DNA of 64,000 bases from Geodermatophilus saharensis (lineage in GTDB: Bacteria; Actinomycetota; Actinomycetes; Mycobacteriales; Geodermatophilaceae). Under the pieces are notes generated by a model that saw only the letters and a program-made list of their open reading frames with translations, was not told where the DNA came from and searched no databases. This document shows positions 18,588 through 26,613 of this stretch, piece by piece (position 1 is the stretch's first letter; every line of letters starts with the position of its first letter). The DNA lies in assembly GCF_900188205.1 (NCBI RefSeq), contig NZ_FZOH01000009.1, forward strand, positions 1 through 64,000. The letters run 5' to 3'. The translations under genes were made by a program, and so were the position numbers.

Positions 18588-18619
18588 GGCGGACGCCGAC
18601 CGCCCGGCCGGCGTCCGCC
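18588..18619 (-). terminator. Hairpin after the DivIVA-like gene
   Basis: GGCGGACGCCG (18588-18598) pairs with CGGCGTCCGCC (18609-18619), an 11-bp perfect stem with a 10-nt loop, about 17 bp past the minus-strand stop codon at 18636. There is no T-run. Confidence 0.5.
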
Positions 18620-18635
18620 CTGCTCAGCGGGCCGG

Positions 18636-19586
18636 TCAGGAGGCCGCGGCGACCTCGGGACGGCCGGCGCCGTGCAGCACCGTGAGCTGCGACGCATCGC
18701 CCGGGACGACCGGCTCGCGGTCGTCCGGCGCCCCGGCGGCGGCCTCCGCGGCCTCCCGGCGCTCGGCGAGGACGGGGACGTCGTCGGGGAGCACCCCGGC
18801 GACGACCGCGAGGGCCCGGTCGATCTGCCCGGTCAGCCCGAGCAGCCACTCGCGGGCCTGGTCGCGCTCGTCGCGCAGCGGCGCGAGCTCGGCCTCGGCG
18901 GCCAGCCGGCGCTCGAGCGCCTCGGCGTCGGCCCGGGCGCGCACCTCGGCGGCCTCCCGGTCCAGCCGGGCGCGGACCTCGACGGCCTCCTGGTCGAGCC
19001 GCTCGCGCGCCTCCGCGGCCGCGCGGTCGAGCCGGGCGCGCTCCTCGGCCGCCGCCCGGCCCACCTCCGCGGCCTGGCGGCGGGCCGCCTCCAGCACCGC
19101 CGCGGCCTCGCTGCGGGTCTGCTCGCGCAGCGCGATGACCGCCTCGCGCATCTCGGCGACCCCGCGGAGCCGCGCCTCGGCCTCGGTGCGGGCCTCGGCG
19201 AGCAGCCGCCGGGCCTCCTCCTCGGCCGTGGCGGTCACGGCGGCGGCCTCCTGCTCGGCCCGGGCCACCAGCGCCCTGGCCTCCTCCGGGCCGGGCAGCG
19301 ACTGCCGCTCGCGGACCAGCGCCGCGAGCCGGCGCCGCGCGTTCTGCAACTCGGTCGAGCAGGCGGCGTAGCGGCTGAGCAGGTGGTCGTTCTCCCGCCG
19401 CAGGACCATGACCTCGGTCTCGGCCCAGTCCACGTAGGTGTCCACCTGCGCGCGGTCGTAGCCGCGCACCGCCGTCTTGAACACCGGCCCCGTGCCCAGC
19501 AGGCCGTCGAGCCCGCTCGGCGCCCGTCTCGTGTCGTCGTCCCCGGCCGCTGCGTGCCGCGCGTGCCCGTCCCCCACCTGCGACAT
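18636..19586 (-). CDS. DivIVA-domain coiled-coil protein
   Basis: 316 residues from ATG 19586, with GAGGGGG upstream. After a short polar head, residues about 34-65 (GPVFKTAVRGYDRAQVDTYV, then DWAETEV) match the DivIVA N-terminal membrane/curvature-binding motif. About 70-265 are a continuous coiled coil rich in A, E and R (repeating RLDRAAAEARERLDQEAVE). The tail is acidic and flexible. Actinobacterial relatives organise polar growth, division or cytoskeletal assemblies. It is shorter than the Streptomyces giant Scy proteins. No membrane segment. Confidence 0.85.
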   Translation of the reverse strand: MSQVGDGHARHAAAGDDDTRRAPSGLDGLLGTGPVFKTAVRGYDRAQVDTYVDWAETEVMVLRRENDHLLSRYAACSTELQNARRRLAALVRERQSLPGPEEARALVARAEQEAAAVTATAEEEARRLLAEARTEAEARLRGVAEMREAVIALREQTRSEAAAVLEAARRQAAEVGRAAAEERARLDRAAAEARERLDQEAVEVRARLDREAAEVRARADAEALERRLAAEAELAPLRDERDQAREWLLGLTGQIDRALAVVAGVLPDDVPVLAERREAAEAAAGAPDDREPVVPGDASQLTVLHGAGRPEVAAAS

Positions 19587-19821
19587 CCCGGTCCCCCTCG
19601 GTACGCCGTCCGATCCGGTTCCCCGCTGGCCGGTCGGAGTGATCACAATCTCCCACCCCGGGGACCCGGCCGGACCGGCCCGACGGGCGGCTCGGGGAGC
19701 CGTCGGAGTGGGGTCGTCACGACGTGCCGGGACGATCACACAGCGCAGTCGCAGTGTCTCGGCACGGTCACGAGAGCCTGGGAATGGATCCGGGCGCCGG
19801 GGAGTTCGGCGGAGTGCAGTA

Positions 19822-19835
19822 GTTGCACGCTCAAC
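19822..19835. promoter_or_regulatory. Candidate operator GTTG-N6-CAAC
   Basis: An inverted repeat GTTG (19822-19825) and CAAC (19832-19835) lies 16-29 bp before the monooxygenase start. Its position over the translation start region suits a repressor of the MarR or TetR type, but no regulator gene is adjacent. This is suggestive only. Confidence 0.35.
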
Positions 19836-19850
19836 CACATGGAGCACGAG

Positions 19851-20996
19851 ATGCAGTTCGGCGTCTTCTCGGTCAGCGACATCACGACCGACCCCACGAC
19901 CGGCCGCACGCCGAGCGAGGCGGAGCGGATCCAGGCCATCGTCCGGATCGCGGAGAAGGCCGAGGAGGTCGGTCTGGACGTCTTCGCCCTCGGCGAGCAC
20001 CACAACCCGCCGTTCTTCTCGTCCTCGCCCACCACGACGCTGGCCTACGTCGCCGCGCGGACGCAGCGGCTGCAGCTGTCGACGGCGACCACGCTGATCA
20101 CCACCAACGACCCGGTGAAGATCGCCGAGGACTACGCGATGCTGCAGCACCTCGCCGGCGGCCGCGTCGACCTCATGATGGGCCGCGGCAACACCGGCCC
20201 GGTCTACCCCTGGTTCGGCCAGGACATCCGCGACGGGCTCCCGCTGGCGGTGGAGAACTACGCGCTGCTGCGCCGGCTGTGGGACGAGGAGGTCGTCGAC
20301 TGGTCGGGCCGCTTCCGCACGCCGCTGCAGGGCTTCACCTCCACCCCCCGCCCGCTCGACGGCGTCGCGCCGTTCGTGTGGCACGGGTCGATCCGCAGCC
20401 CGCAGATCGCCGAGCAGGCCGCCTACTACGGCGACGGGTTCTTCTCCAACCACATCTTCTGGCCGAAGGAGCACACGCAGCGGATGGTGGAGTTCTACCG
20501 CCGCCGCTTCGAGCACCACGGCCACGGCAGCGCCGACCAGGCCATCGTCGGCCTCGGCGGGCAGGTGTTCGTGCGGAGGAACAGCCAGGACGCCGTCCGC
20601 GAGTTCCGGCCCTACTTCGACAACGCGCCGGTCTACGGCCACGGCCCGTCGCTGGAGGACTTCTCCCGCGAGACCCCGCTGACCGTCGGCTCCCCGCAGC
20701 AGGTCATCGAGCGCACCCTCGGGTTCCGCGAGTACGTCGGCGACTACCAGCGCCAGCTCTTCCTGATCGACCACGCCGGCCTGCCGCTGAAGACCGTGCT
20801 CGAGCAGCTCGACGTGCTCGGCGAGGAGGTCGTGCCCGTGCTGCGGAAGGAGTTCGCCGCGCTCAAGCCCGCGCACGTCCCCGACGCGCCCACCCACGCC
20901 TCCCTGGTGGCGGCCCGCGGCGGCGCGGTCGACCCCACCGTCCACGCCGCCGGCGACGACGTCACCGGGCGCACCGCCGAGGAGGTCTCCGCGTGA
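19851..20996 (+). CDS. LLM-class FMN-dependent monooxygenase (CE1758 family)
   Basis: 381 residues. ATG 19851 (MQFGVFSVSDITTDP) is chosen because GGAG lies 6 nt upstream; ATG 19839 is an alternative. Luciferase-like TIM barrel: VFALGEHHNPPFF, TTLITTNDPVKIAEDYAMLQ, GGRVDLMMGRGNTGPVYPWF, VGSPQQVIERTL. Its gene overlaps by 4 bp (GTGA) with a gene for an FMN reductase that can supply reduced flavin, the standard two-component arrangement. Substrate unknown. Confidence 0.92.
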   Translation: MQFGVFSVSDITTDPTTGRTPSEAERIQAIVRIAEKAEEVGLDVFALGEHHNPPFFSSSPTTTLAYVAARTQRLQLSTATTLITTNDPVKIAEDYAMLQHLAGGRVDLMMGRGNTGPVYPWFGQDIRDGLPLAVENYALLRRLWDEEVVDWSGRFRTPLQGFTSTPRPLDGVAPFVWHGSIRSPQIAEQAAYYGDGFFSNHIFWPKEHTQRMVEFYRRRFEHHGHGSADQAIVGLGGQVFVRRNSQDAVREFRPYFDNAPVYGHGPSLEDFSRETPLTVGSPQQVIERTLGFREYVGDYQRQLFLIDHAGLPLKTVLEQLDVLGEEVVPVLRKEFAALKPAHVPDAPTHASLVAARGGAVDPTVHAAGDDVTGRTAEEVSA

Positions 20997-21616
20997 CCAC
21001 CCGCACCCTGGCCGTGGTCAGCGCCGGGCTGTCGACGCCGTCGTCGACCCGGCTGCTGGCCGACCGGCTGACTGCCGCGACGGTGGCCGCCCTGCGCGAG
21101 CGGGGCCAGGACGCCGTCGTCGAGGTCGTCGAGCTGCGCGAGCACGCGCGCGACCTCGCCGACGCCTTCGTCACCGGCTTCCCGAACGCCGCACTGCGCG
21201 CGGCGATCGAGACGGTGACCGGCGCCGACGCCGTCATCGCGGTGACCCCGGTGTTCACCGCCTCCTACAGCGGGCTGTTCAAGTCCTTCGTCGACGTGCT
21301 CGAGAAGGACGCGCTGACCGGCAAGCCGGTCCTCCTGGGGGCCACCGCCGGCACCGCCCGGCACTCCCTGGTGCTCGAGCACGCCATGCGGCCGCTGTTC
21401 GCCTACCTGCGCGCGGTGACCGTGCCGACCGCGGTGTTCGCGGCGAGCGAGGACTGGGCCGGCGGCGAGGGTGCCGGCGGGGAGCTGGCGGCGCGGGTCG
21501 ACCGCGCGGCCGGCGAGCTGGCCGACGTCGTCACCGGACGGCCGGCGTCGGCCCGCCCGGCCGACCCGTTCGCCGACGTCCCCTCCTTCGAGCAGCTCCT
21601 CCGGGGCGAGGCCTGA
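20993..21616 (+). CDS. NADPH-dependent FMN reductase (CE1759 family)
   Basis: 207 residues, GTG 20993 inside the stop of the monooxygenase gene, with GAGGAGG upstream. It is a flavodoxin-like reductase: VVSAGLSTPSSTRLLADRL (phosphate loop), DAVIAVTPVFTASYSGLFKSF (flavin-binding), LLGATAGTARHSL. The pair forms a two-component flavin monooxygenase. Gene end is followed at once by a 24-bp palindrome (21618-21641). Confidence 0.92.
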   Translation: MTTRTLAVVSAGLSTPSSTRLLADRLTAATVAALRERGQDAVVEVVELREHARDLADAFVTGFPNAALRAAIETVTGADAVIAVTPVFTASYSGLFKSFVDVLEKDALTGKPVLLGATAGTARHSLVLEHAMRPLFAYLRAVTVPTAVFAASEDWAGGEGAGGELAARVDRAAGELADVVTGRPASARPADPFADVPSFEQLLRGEA

Positions 21617-21617
21617 C

Positions 21618-21641
21618 CGGGCACTTCCGCGGAAGTGCCCG
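21618..21641. repeat. Palindrome with core CACTTCCGCGGAAGTG
   Basis: A perfect 24-bp palindrome (21618-21641) between the convergent FMN reductase and glutamate-synthase-like genes. The same 16-bp core occurs in the 34-bp palindrome at 58547-58580, also between convergent genes. It may act as a bidirectional terminator or be a dispersed repeat. Confidence 0.75.
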
Positions 21642-21649
21642 CCCTGGTG

Positions 21650-23221
21650 TCAGACGGCGTCCTCCGACGGAGGTGCCGAGCCGCCCTGGGGCGCCTCGGC
21701 CGTCATGACCGCGACGATCTGCTCGCGGTCGGCGGCCGAGGGCAGCCCCCAGCCGGGCTCGTAGCCGTAGACCTCCCCGAGCGGGGTCGACGCCGTCCGC
21801 CCGGTCAGCACCTCCACCGAGCCGGTGTCGATCAGCCCCGGGTGCTCGACGCCGCAGGCCTCGGCCACCTTGAGCAGGTCGCGGCGCAGCGTGGCGACGT
21901 AGTTGGCCAGCCGCACCGACTTCAGCGCCGGGTCCAGGCCGTGCGCCAGCCACGCGTTCTGCGTGGCGACGCCGGTCGGGCAGGTGTCGGTGTGGCACTT
22001 CTGCGCCTGGATGCAGCCGATCGCCAGCATCGCCTCGCGGGCGATGTTGACCATGTCGCAGCCGAGCGCGAACGCCACGATCGCGTTGTCGGGGAGCCCC
22101 AGCTTGCCCGCGCCGACGAAGGTGACCTGCTCGGCCAGCCCCCGCCGGGCGAAGGTCGAGTAGACCCGGGCGAAGCCGAGCTGGAACGGCAGCGACACCG
22201 AGTCGGTGAAGATCAGCGGCGCGGCGCCGGTGCCGCCCTCGCCGCCGTCCACCGTCACGAAGTCCACCCCGCGGCCGGTGCCGGCCATGAGGTCGGTCAG
22301 CTCGTCCCAGAAGGCCATGTCCCCGACGGCGGACTTGATGCCCACCGGCAGCCCCGTCTCGGCGGCCAGCAGCTCCACCCAGTCGAGCAGGCCGTCGACG
22401 TCGGCGAACTCGGCGTGCCGGGACGGGCTGACGCAGTCGACGCCCTCGGGCACCCCGCGGGCGGCGGCGATCTCGGCGGTCACCTTCGCCCCCGGCAGCA
22501 CCCCGCCCAGGCCGGGCTTGGCGCCCTGGCTGAGCTTGACCTCCAGCGCGCGCACCGGCGCGGACGCCACCAGGTCCTTGAGCCGCTGCAGGTCGAAGCG
22601 GCCCCGCTCGTCGCGGCAGCCGAAGTAGGCGGTGCCGATCTGGAACACCAGCTCCCCGCCGTGCCGGTGGTGCACCGACAGCCCGCCCTCGCCGGTGTTG
22701 TGCAGGCACCCGGCCAGCGCCGCGCCCCGGTTGAGCGCCTCGACCGCCGCACCCGACAGCGAGCCGAAGCTCATCGCCGACACGTTGACCACCGACGCCG
22801 GCCGGAACGCCAGGCGCCGCCCGCGCGGACCGCCGAGCACCTTCGCCGAGGGCAGCGCGACGTCGGAGGCCGAGTGCGGGTGCGACGGCGGGACGGCGCG
22901 GCCGAAGGTGCGGTGGTTGATGACCGGGTACCCGGCCGTGTACTCGAGGTCGTTGTCGGTGCCGAACCCGAAGTAGTTGTTCTGGCCCTTGGCCGAGGCG
23001 TAGACCCACCGGCGCTGGTCGCGGGTGAAGGGCCGCTCCTCGTTGTTGCCCGCGACCAGGTACTGCCGCAGCTCCGGCCCCATCGACTCCAGCAGGTAGC
23101 GGGCGTGCCCGATCACCGGGAAGTTGCGCAGCAGGGTGTGCTCCCGCTGCAGCAGGTCCCGGGCGGCCACCGCCGCCACCGCGCCCAGTCCGGCCACCGC
23201 GGCCCGCGCCGCACCCCTCAT
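21650..23221 (-). CDS. FMN-binding glutamate synthase family protein
   Basis: 523 residues, ATG 23221. An N-terminal hydrophobic stretch (about 5-22) may anchor it to the membrane. Residues about 95-480 are the glutamate synthase large-subunit FMN barrel: VNVSAMSFGSLSGAAVEALNRGA, GEGGLS, KLSQGAKPGLGG, VDGGEGGTGAAPL and the Cys block CIQAQKCHTDTCPTGVATQ, which in GltS binds a 3Fe-4S cluster. The glutaminase domain is absent, as in archaeal-type GltB2/stand-alone relatives. The reaction is not established for this subgroup. Confidence 0.9.
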   Translation of the reverse strand: MRGAARAAVAGLGAVAAVAARDLLQREHTLLRNFPVIGHARYLLESMGPELRQYLVAGNNEERPFTRDQRRWVYASAKGQNNYFGFGTDNDLEYTAGYPVINHRTFGRAVPPSHPHSASDVALPSAKVLGGPRGRRLAFRPASVVNVSAMSFGSLSGAAVEALNRGAALAGCLHNTGEGGLSVHHRHGGELVFQIGTAYFGCRDERGRFDLQRLKDLVASAPVRALEVKLSQGAKPGLGGVLPGAKVTAEIAAARGVPEGVDCVSPSRHAEFADVDGLLDWVELLAAETGLPVGIKSAVGDMAFWDELTDLMAGTGRGVDFVTVDGGEGGTGAAPLIFTDSVSLPFQLGFARVYSTFARRGLAEQVTFVGAGKLGLPDNAIVAFALGCDMVNIAREAMLAIGCIQAQKCHTDTCPTGVATQNAWLAHGLDPALKSVRLANYVATLRRDLLKVAEACGVEHPGLIDTGSVEVLTGRTASTPLGEVYGYEPGWGLPSAADREQIVAVMTAEAPQGGSAPPSEDAV

Positions 23222-23278
23222 GTCGCACCTCCGCTCGCGGTCAGGGCGTCATCCTGGCGCGGAACGGCGGCGTCCGCC

Positions 23279-24742
23279 CTACAGGAACAGGCTGAGCACG
23301 AACGCCAGGACGAAGCCGATGCTGCCGAGCAGCGTCTCCATGACCGTCCAGGTCTTCAGCGTGGTCTTCTCGTCCATCTGGAAGAACCGGCTGACCAGCC
23401 AGAACCCCGAGTCGTTGACGTGCGAGAGAACCGTCGCGCCGGCGGCGATGGCGATGACGATCAGCGCGAGGTCGATCGAGGACAGCCCGTCGGTGGCCTC
23501 GATCACCGGCGCCATGAGGCCGGCGGTGGTGGTGAGGGCGACCGTCGCCGACCCCTGCGCCACCCGCAGCAGGACCGAGATGACGAACGCCGCGACGATC
23601 ACCGGCAACCCGATGTCCCCCAGCACGTCGGCCAGCGCGGTGCCGATGCCGCTGGCCCGCAGCACGCCACCGAACATGCCGCCGGCACCGGTGATGAGGA
23701 TGATCGCGCAGACCGGGCCCAGCGCGCTGTTGACGATCGACTCGACCTGCGCGCCGCTTTCCCCGCGGCGCCGCCCGAGCACCACGATCGCCACCAGCAC
23801 GGTGATGAGCAGCGCGATCGGGGTGGCGCCGATCAGCTGGCCGGCGCGCACGACGAACGAGGTCTCGTCCACCGCCCCCGCGGAGGCCAGCGTGGTCAGC
23901 CCCGTGTTGAGGAAGATCAGCACCAGCGGCAACAGCAGGAGCGCGAGCACGGTGCCGAACCGGGGCGGGGCCGGGCGGGTCGCGGTCTGCGTGCGCCGCC
24001 CACCCGAGGCGCCCGCGATCCCCGGCGCCGTACCGGCCACGGTCCCGTCGGGTTCCTCCGGCGCCGGCCGGTCCTCGTCGTGCAACAGGTCGGGCACCGC
24101 GACGTCGTAGCGCCGGCCGGCCCACAGGCCGAACAGGTACCCGCCCAGGTACCAGGTCGGCAGGCCGACGAGCAGGCCGAAGACCAGGGTCAGCCCGATG
24201 TCGGCCCCGACGAGCTCGGCCGCGGCGACCGGCCCGGGGTGCGGCGGCACGAAGGCGTGCATGACCGCGAAGGCACCGGCGACCGGGAGGCCGTAGGTGA
24301 GCAGCGACCCGCCCAGCCGGCGGGCGATGGTGAACACGATCGGGAGGAAGACCACGAGCCCGGCGTCGAAGAAGATCGGGAACCCGAACAGCAGCGCGGC
24401 CACGCCCAACGCCAGCGGGGCGCGCTTCTCCCCGAACCGGCCGACCAGGCTGTCGGCGAGCACCTGTGCCCCGCCGCTGTGCTCGAGCAGCCGCCCGAGC
24501 ATCGCGCCGAGGCCGACGAGGAGGGCGACGTTGGCGAGCGTGGCGCCGAAGCCCTCGGTCAGCGTGCTGACGACGTCCTCGAGCGGGATCCGCGTGGCCA
24601 GCGCCGTCAGCAGGCTAACCAGGATCAGCGCGAGGAAGGCGTGCAGCTTCAGCTTCATGATCAGGAAGAGCAGGACACCCACCGCGGCGGCGGCGATGAG
24701 CAGCAGCGGGCCGGCACCCAGCGCCGGTTCGACCTCGGGCAT
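23279..24742 (-). CDS. gntP: GntP family gluconate:H+ symporter
   Basis: 487 residues, ATG 24742 with AGGAGG upstream. About 12-14 membrane helices are visible. GntP signature stretches include FGFPIFFDAGLVVFLPIVF, MHAFVPPHPGPVAAAELVGA, LITGAGGMFGGVL, GSATVALTTTAGLMAP and SHVNDSGFWLVSRFF. A long polar loop about 225-265 separates the halves. It lies 17 bp downstream of the gluconokinase-type gene on the same strand, so the pair imports and phosphorylates gluconate or a similar aldonate. Confidence 0.93.
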   Translation of the reverse strand: MPEVEPALGAGPLLLIAAAAVGVLLFLIMKLKLHAFLALILVSLLTALATRIPLEDVVSTLTEGFGATLANVALLVGLGAMLGRLLEHSGGAQVLADSLVGRFGEKRAPLALGVAALLFGFPIFFDAGLVVFLPIVFTIARRLGGSLLTYGLPVAGAFAVMHAFVPPHPGPVAAAELVGADIGLTLVFGLLVGLPTWYLGGYLFGLWAGRRYDVAVPDLLHDEDRPAPEEPDGTVAGTAPGIAGASGGRRTQTATRPAPPRFGTVLALLLLPLVLIFLNTGLTTLASAGAVDETSFVVRAGQLIGATPIALLITVLVAIVVLGRRRGESGAQVESIVNSALGPVCAIILITGAGGMFGGVLRASGIGTALADVLGDIGLPVIVAAFVISVLLRVAQGSATVALTTTAGLMAPVIEATDGLSSIDLALIVIAIAAGATVLSHVNDSGFWLVSRFFQMDEKTTLKTWTVMETLLGSIGFVLAFVLSLFL

Positions 24743-24759
24743 GGCGGTTCCTCCTGGGT

Positions 24760-26304
24760 TCAGACGGGGTTCTCCGAGAGGGTGTCGTCGAGCTCGTCGA
24801 GCGTGGCGAGGATGTCGGTCAGCGCGTCGGTCGAGCGCTCGACCAGCGGGCGCATGCCCCGGTAGAGGTCCGCGGCCGCCGGGTCGGGCTCGACGGGGTC
24901 GGAGACGCCGATCAGCGCGGTTGCCTCGTCGAGGTCGGGCAGCGCACCGAGGGCGTGCAGCCCGAGCAGCGCCGCGCCCAGGCCGGTGCCCTCGGGTGAG
25001 TCGGCCACCCGCACCGGCAGGTCCAGCGCGGCCGACAGCGTCCGCACCCACAGCGCGGAGGCCACCGCGCCACCGGTCGCGCGGACCTCGGTGACCGGCA
25101 GGCCGGTGGCGGAGAACGCGTCGCGGACCAGCGCGAGCTGCTGGCACACCCCCTCGACGGCGGCGCGGACCAGGTGCGGCCGGCGGTGCTCGCGGCGCAG
25201 GCCGACGTAGGCGCCGCGCAGCCCCGACCGCCACCACGGCGCCCGCTCGCCGAGCAGGTAGGGCAGGCACAGCAGCCCGGCGCTGCCGGGCGGCACGCCC
25301 GCGGCCTCCTCCAGCAGCCGGGCGTCGAGGGCGTCGGCGTCCTCCTCCGTGACCGCCTCCCCGCCGGCCAGCGCCTGCGCCGCCCAGCGCACCACCGAGC
25401 CGCCGTTGTTCACCGCGCCGCCGACCACCCAGTGGTCGTCGGTGAGGGCGTAGCAGAACAGCCGGTGGGCGGGGTCGACGGTCGGCTGGGGGACGACGAC
25501 GCGCATCGCGCCGCTGGTGCCCAGCGACACCGCGGCGACCTGCGGGCGGACCGCGCCGATGCCGAGGTTGGCCAGCACGCCGTCGGAGGCCCCGATGACC
25601 ACGGGGGTGTCCCCGGGCAGCCCGGCCGCCGCGGCCACCCCCGGGCGCAGGCCCGGTAGCACCGCCGTCGTCGGCAGGACCTCCCCCAGCTGGTCGGCGC
25701 GCACGCCGGCGACCAGCAGCGCCTCGGCGTCCCAGGTGCCGGCGCGCAGGCCGTAGAGGCCGGTGGCCGAGGCGCACGAGCGGTCGAGCACCTGCGGGCC
25801 GCCGTGCAGCGCGGAGACGACGAGCTCCTTCACCCCGCCCCAGCGCGGCACGGCGGCCAGCCGGTCGGGGTCGTCGGCGCGCAGCCAGGCGAGCTTGAGC
25901 AGCGGCGACATCGGGTGCACCGGCGTGCCGGTGCGGGCGTGCAGCCCGGCGGCGCGACCGTCGGCCCGCAGCGCCGCGGCGAACCCCGCGGCGCGGTCGT
26001 CGGCCCAGGTGACCAGCGGGCCCAGCGGGCGGCCGTCGCCGTCCATGGGCACCAGGCCGTGCATCGCCGCCGACAGGCTGACGCCGACCACCCGGTCACC
26101 GCGCTCCCGGGCGGCGGCGCTGACGGCGGCCAGCGCCGTCACCGCGGCCTCGGCCAGGCGCCGCGCGTCGAGCTCGGCGCGGCCGGGCGCCGGCACCGAC
26201 AGCGGGTAGCCGACGCTGACGAGGTCGCGGACCCGCCCGTCGGTGCCCGCGGTGACCGCCTTGGTGGCCGTCGTCCCGCTGTCCAGCCCGACCACCACGT
26301 CCAT
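24760..26304 (-). CDS. gntK: FGGY-family gluconokinase
   Basis: 514 residues from ATG 26304 (MDVVVGLDSGTTATKAV), the family start; an upstream in-frame extension to 26400 has no support. The ASKHA fold has phosphate loop GLDSGTTATK (6-15), VSLSAAMHGLVPMD, TWADDRA, GASDGVLANLG, SLGTSGAMR and GGAVASALWVRTLSAALD. These point to the FGGY gluconate/xylulose kinase group. The neighbouring GntP permease makes gluconate the best guess, giving 6-phosphogluconate. No GntR regulator is next to it. Confidence 0.88.
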   Translation of the reverse strand: MDVVVGLDSGTTATKAVTAGTDGRVRDLVSVGYPLSVPAPGRAELDARRLAEAAVTALAAVSAAARERGDRVVGVSLSAAMHGLVPMDGDGRPLGPLVTWADDRAAGFAAALRADGRAAGLHARTGTPVHPMSPLLKLAWLRADDPDRLAAVPRWGGVKELVVSALHGGPQVLDRSCASATGLYGLRAGTWDAEALLVAGVRADQLGEVLPTTAVLPGLRPGVAAAAGLPGDTPVVIGASDGVLANLGIGAVRPQVAAVSLGTSGAMRVVVPQPTVDPAHRLFCYALTDDHWVVGGAVNNGGSVVRWAAQALAGGEAVTEEDADALDARLLEEAAGVPPGSAGLLCLPYLLGERAPWWRSGLRGAYVGLRREHRRPHLVRAAVEGVCQQLALVRDAFSATGLPVTEVRATGGAVASALWVRTLSAALDLPVRVADSPEGTGLGAALLGLHALGALPDLDEATALIGVSDPVEPDPAAADLYRGMRPLVERSTDALTDILATLDELDDTLSENPV

Positions 26305-26357
26305 GCGCGCGATCCTGCCCGGGGCCGCGGCCCGGACGCGAGGCCGGCGCCGGATCG

Positions 26358-26591
26358 TCAGCGCCGGATCTCCACCAGCAGCACCCAGGCGTTCGGGCAC
26401 GCCGCCGCGATCCCCAGCCCCAGCGTGGCCGCGGCCCGGCGGGGCAGTGTCGGGAACGCGAGGATCCGGTCGAGGTTGGTCGAGACGGCGACGAACAGCA
26501 GCCCGGTCAGGGCCGCGGTCGCACCGACCGCCGCCACCGCCAGGTCGTGCCAGGCCTCGGGGCGGTGGGCGTCGGTGCCGCCGGCCTCCAC
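26358..26591 (-). pseudogene. Truncated membrane protein fragment
   Basis: 77 residues from GTG 26591. The start EAWHDLAVAAVGATAALTGL, then LFVAVSTNLDRIL and LPRRAAATLGLGIAA resemble the first half of small actinobacterial membrane proteins of about 150-180 residues that begin in this way. Here the frame stops after one membrane segment and part of a second. It starts 22 bp after the MFS gene. A shortened but living gene cannot be excluded; decay is inferred from the missing half. Confidence 0.5.
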
Positions 26592-26613
26592 GCCGGCCGA
26601 TCCTGCCGCACGC

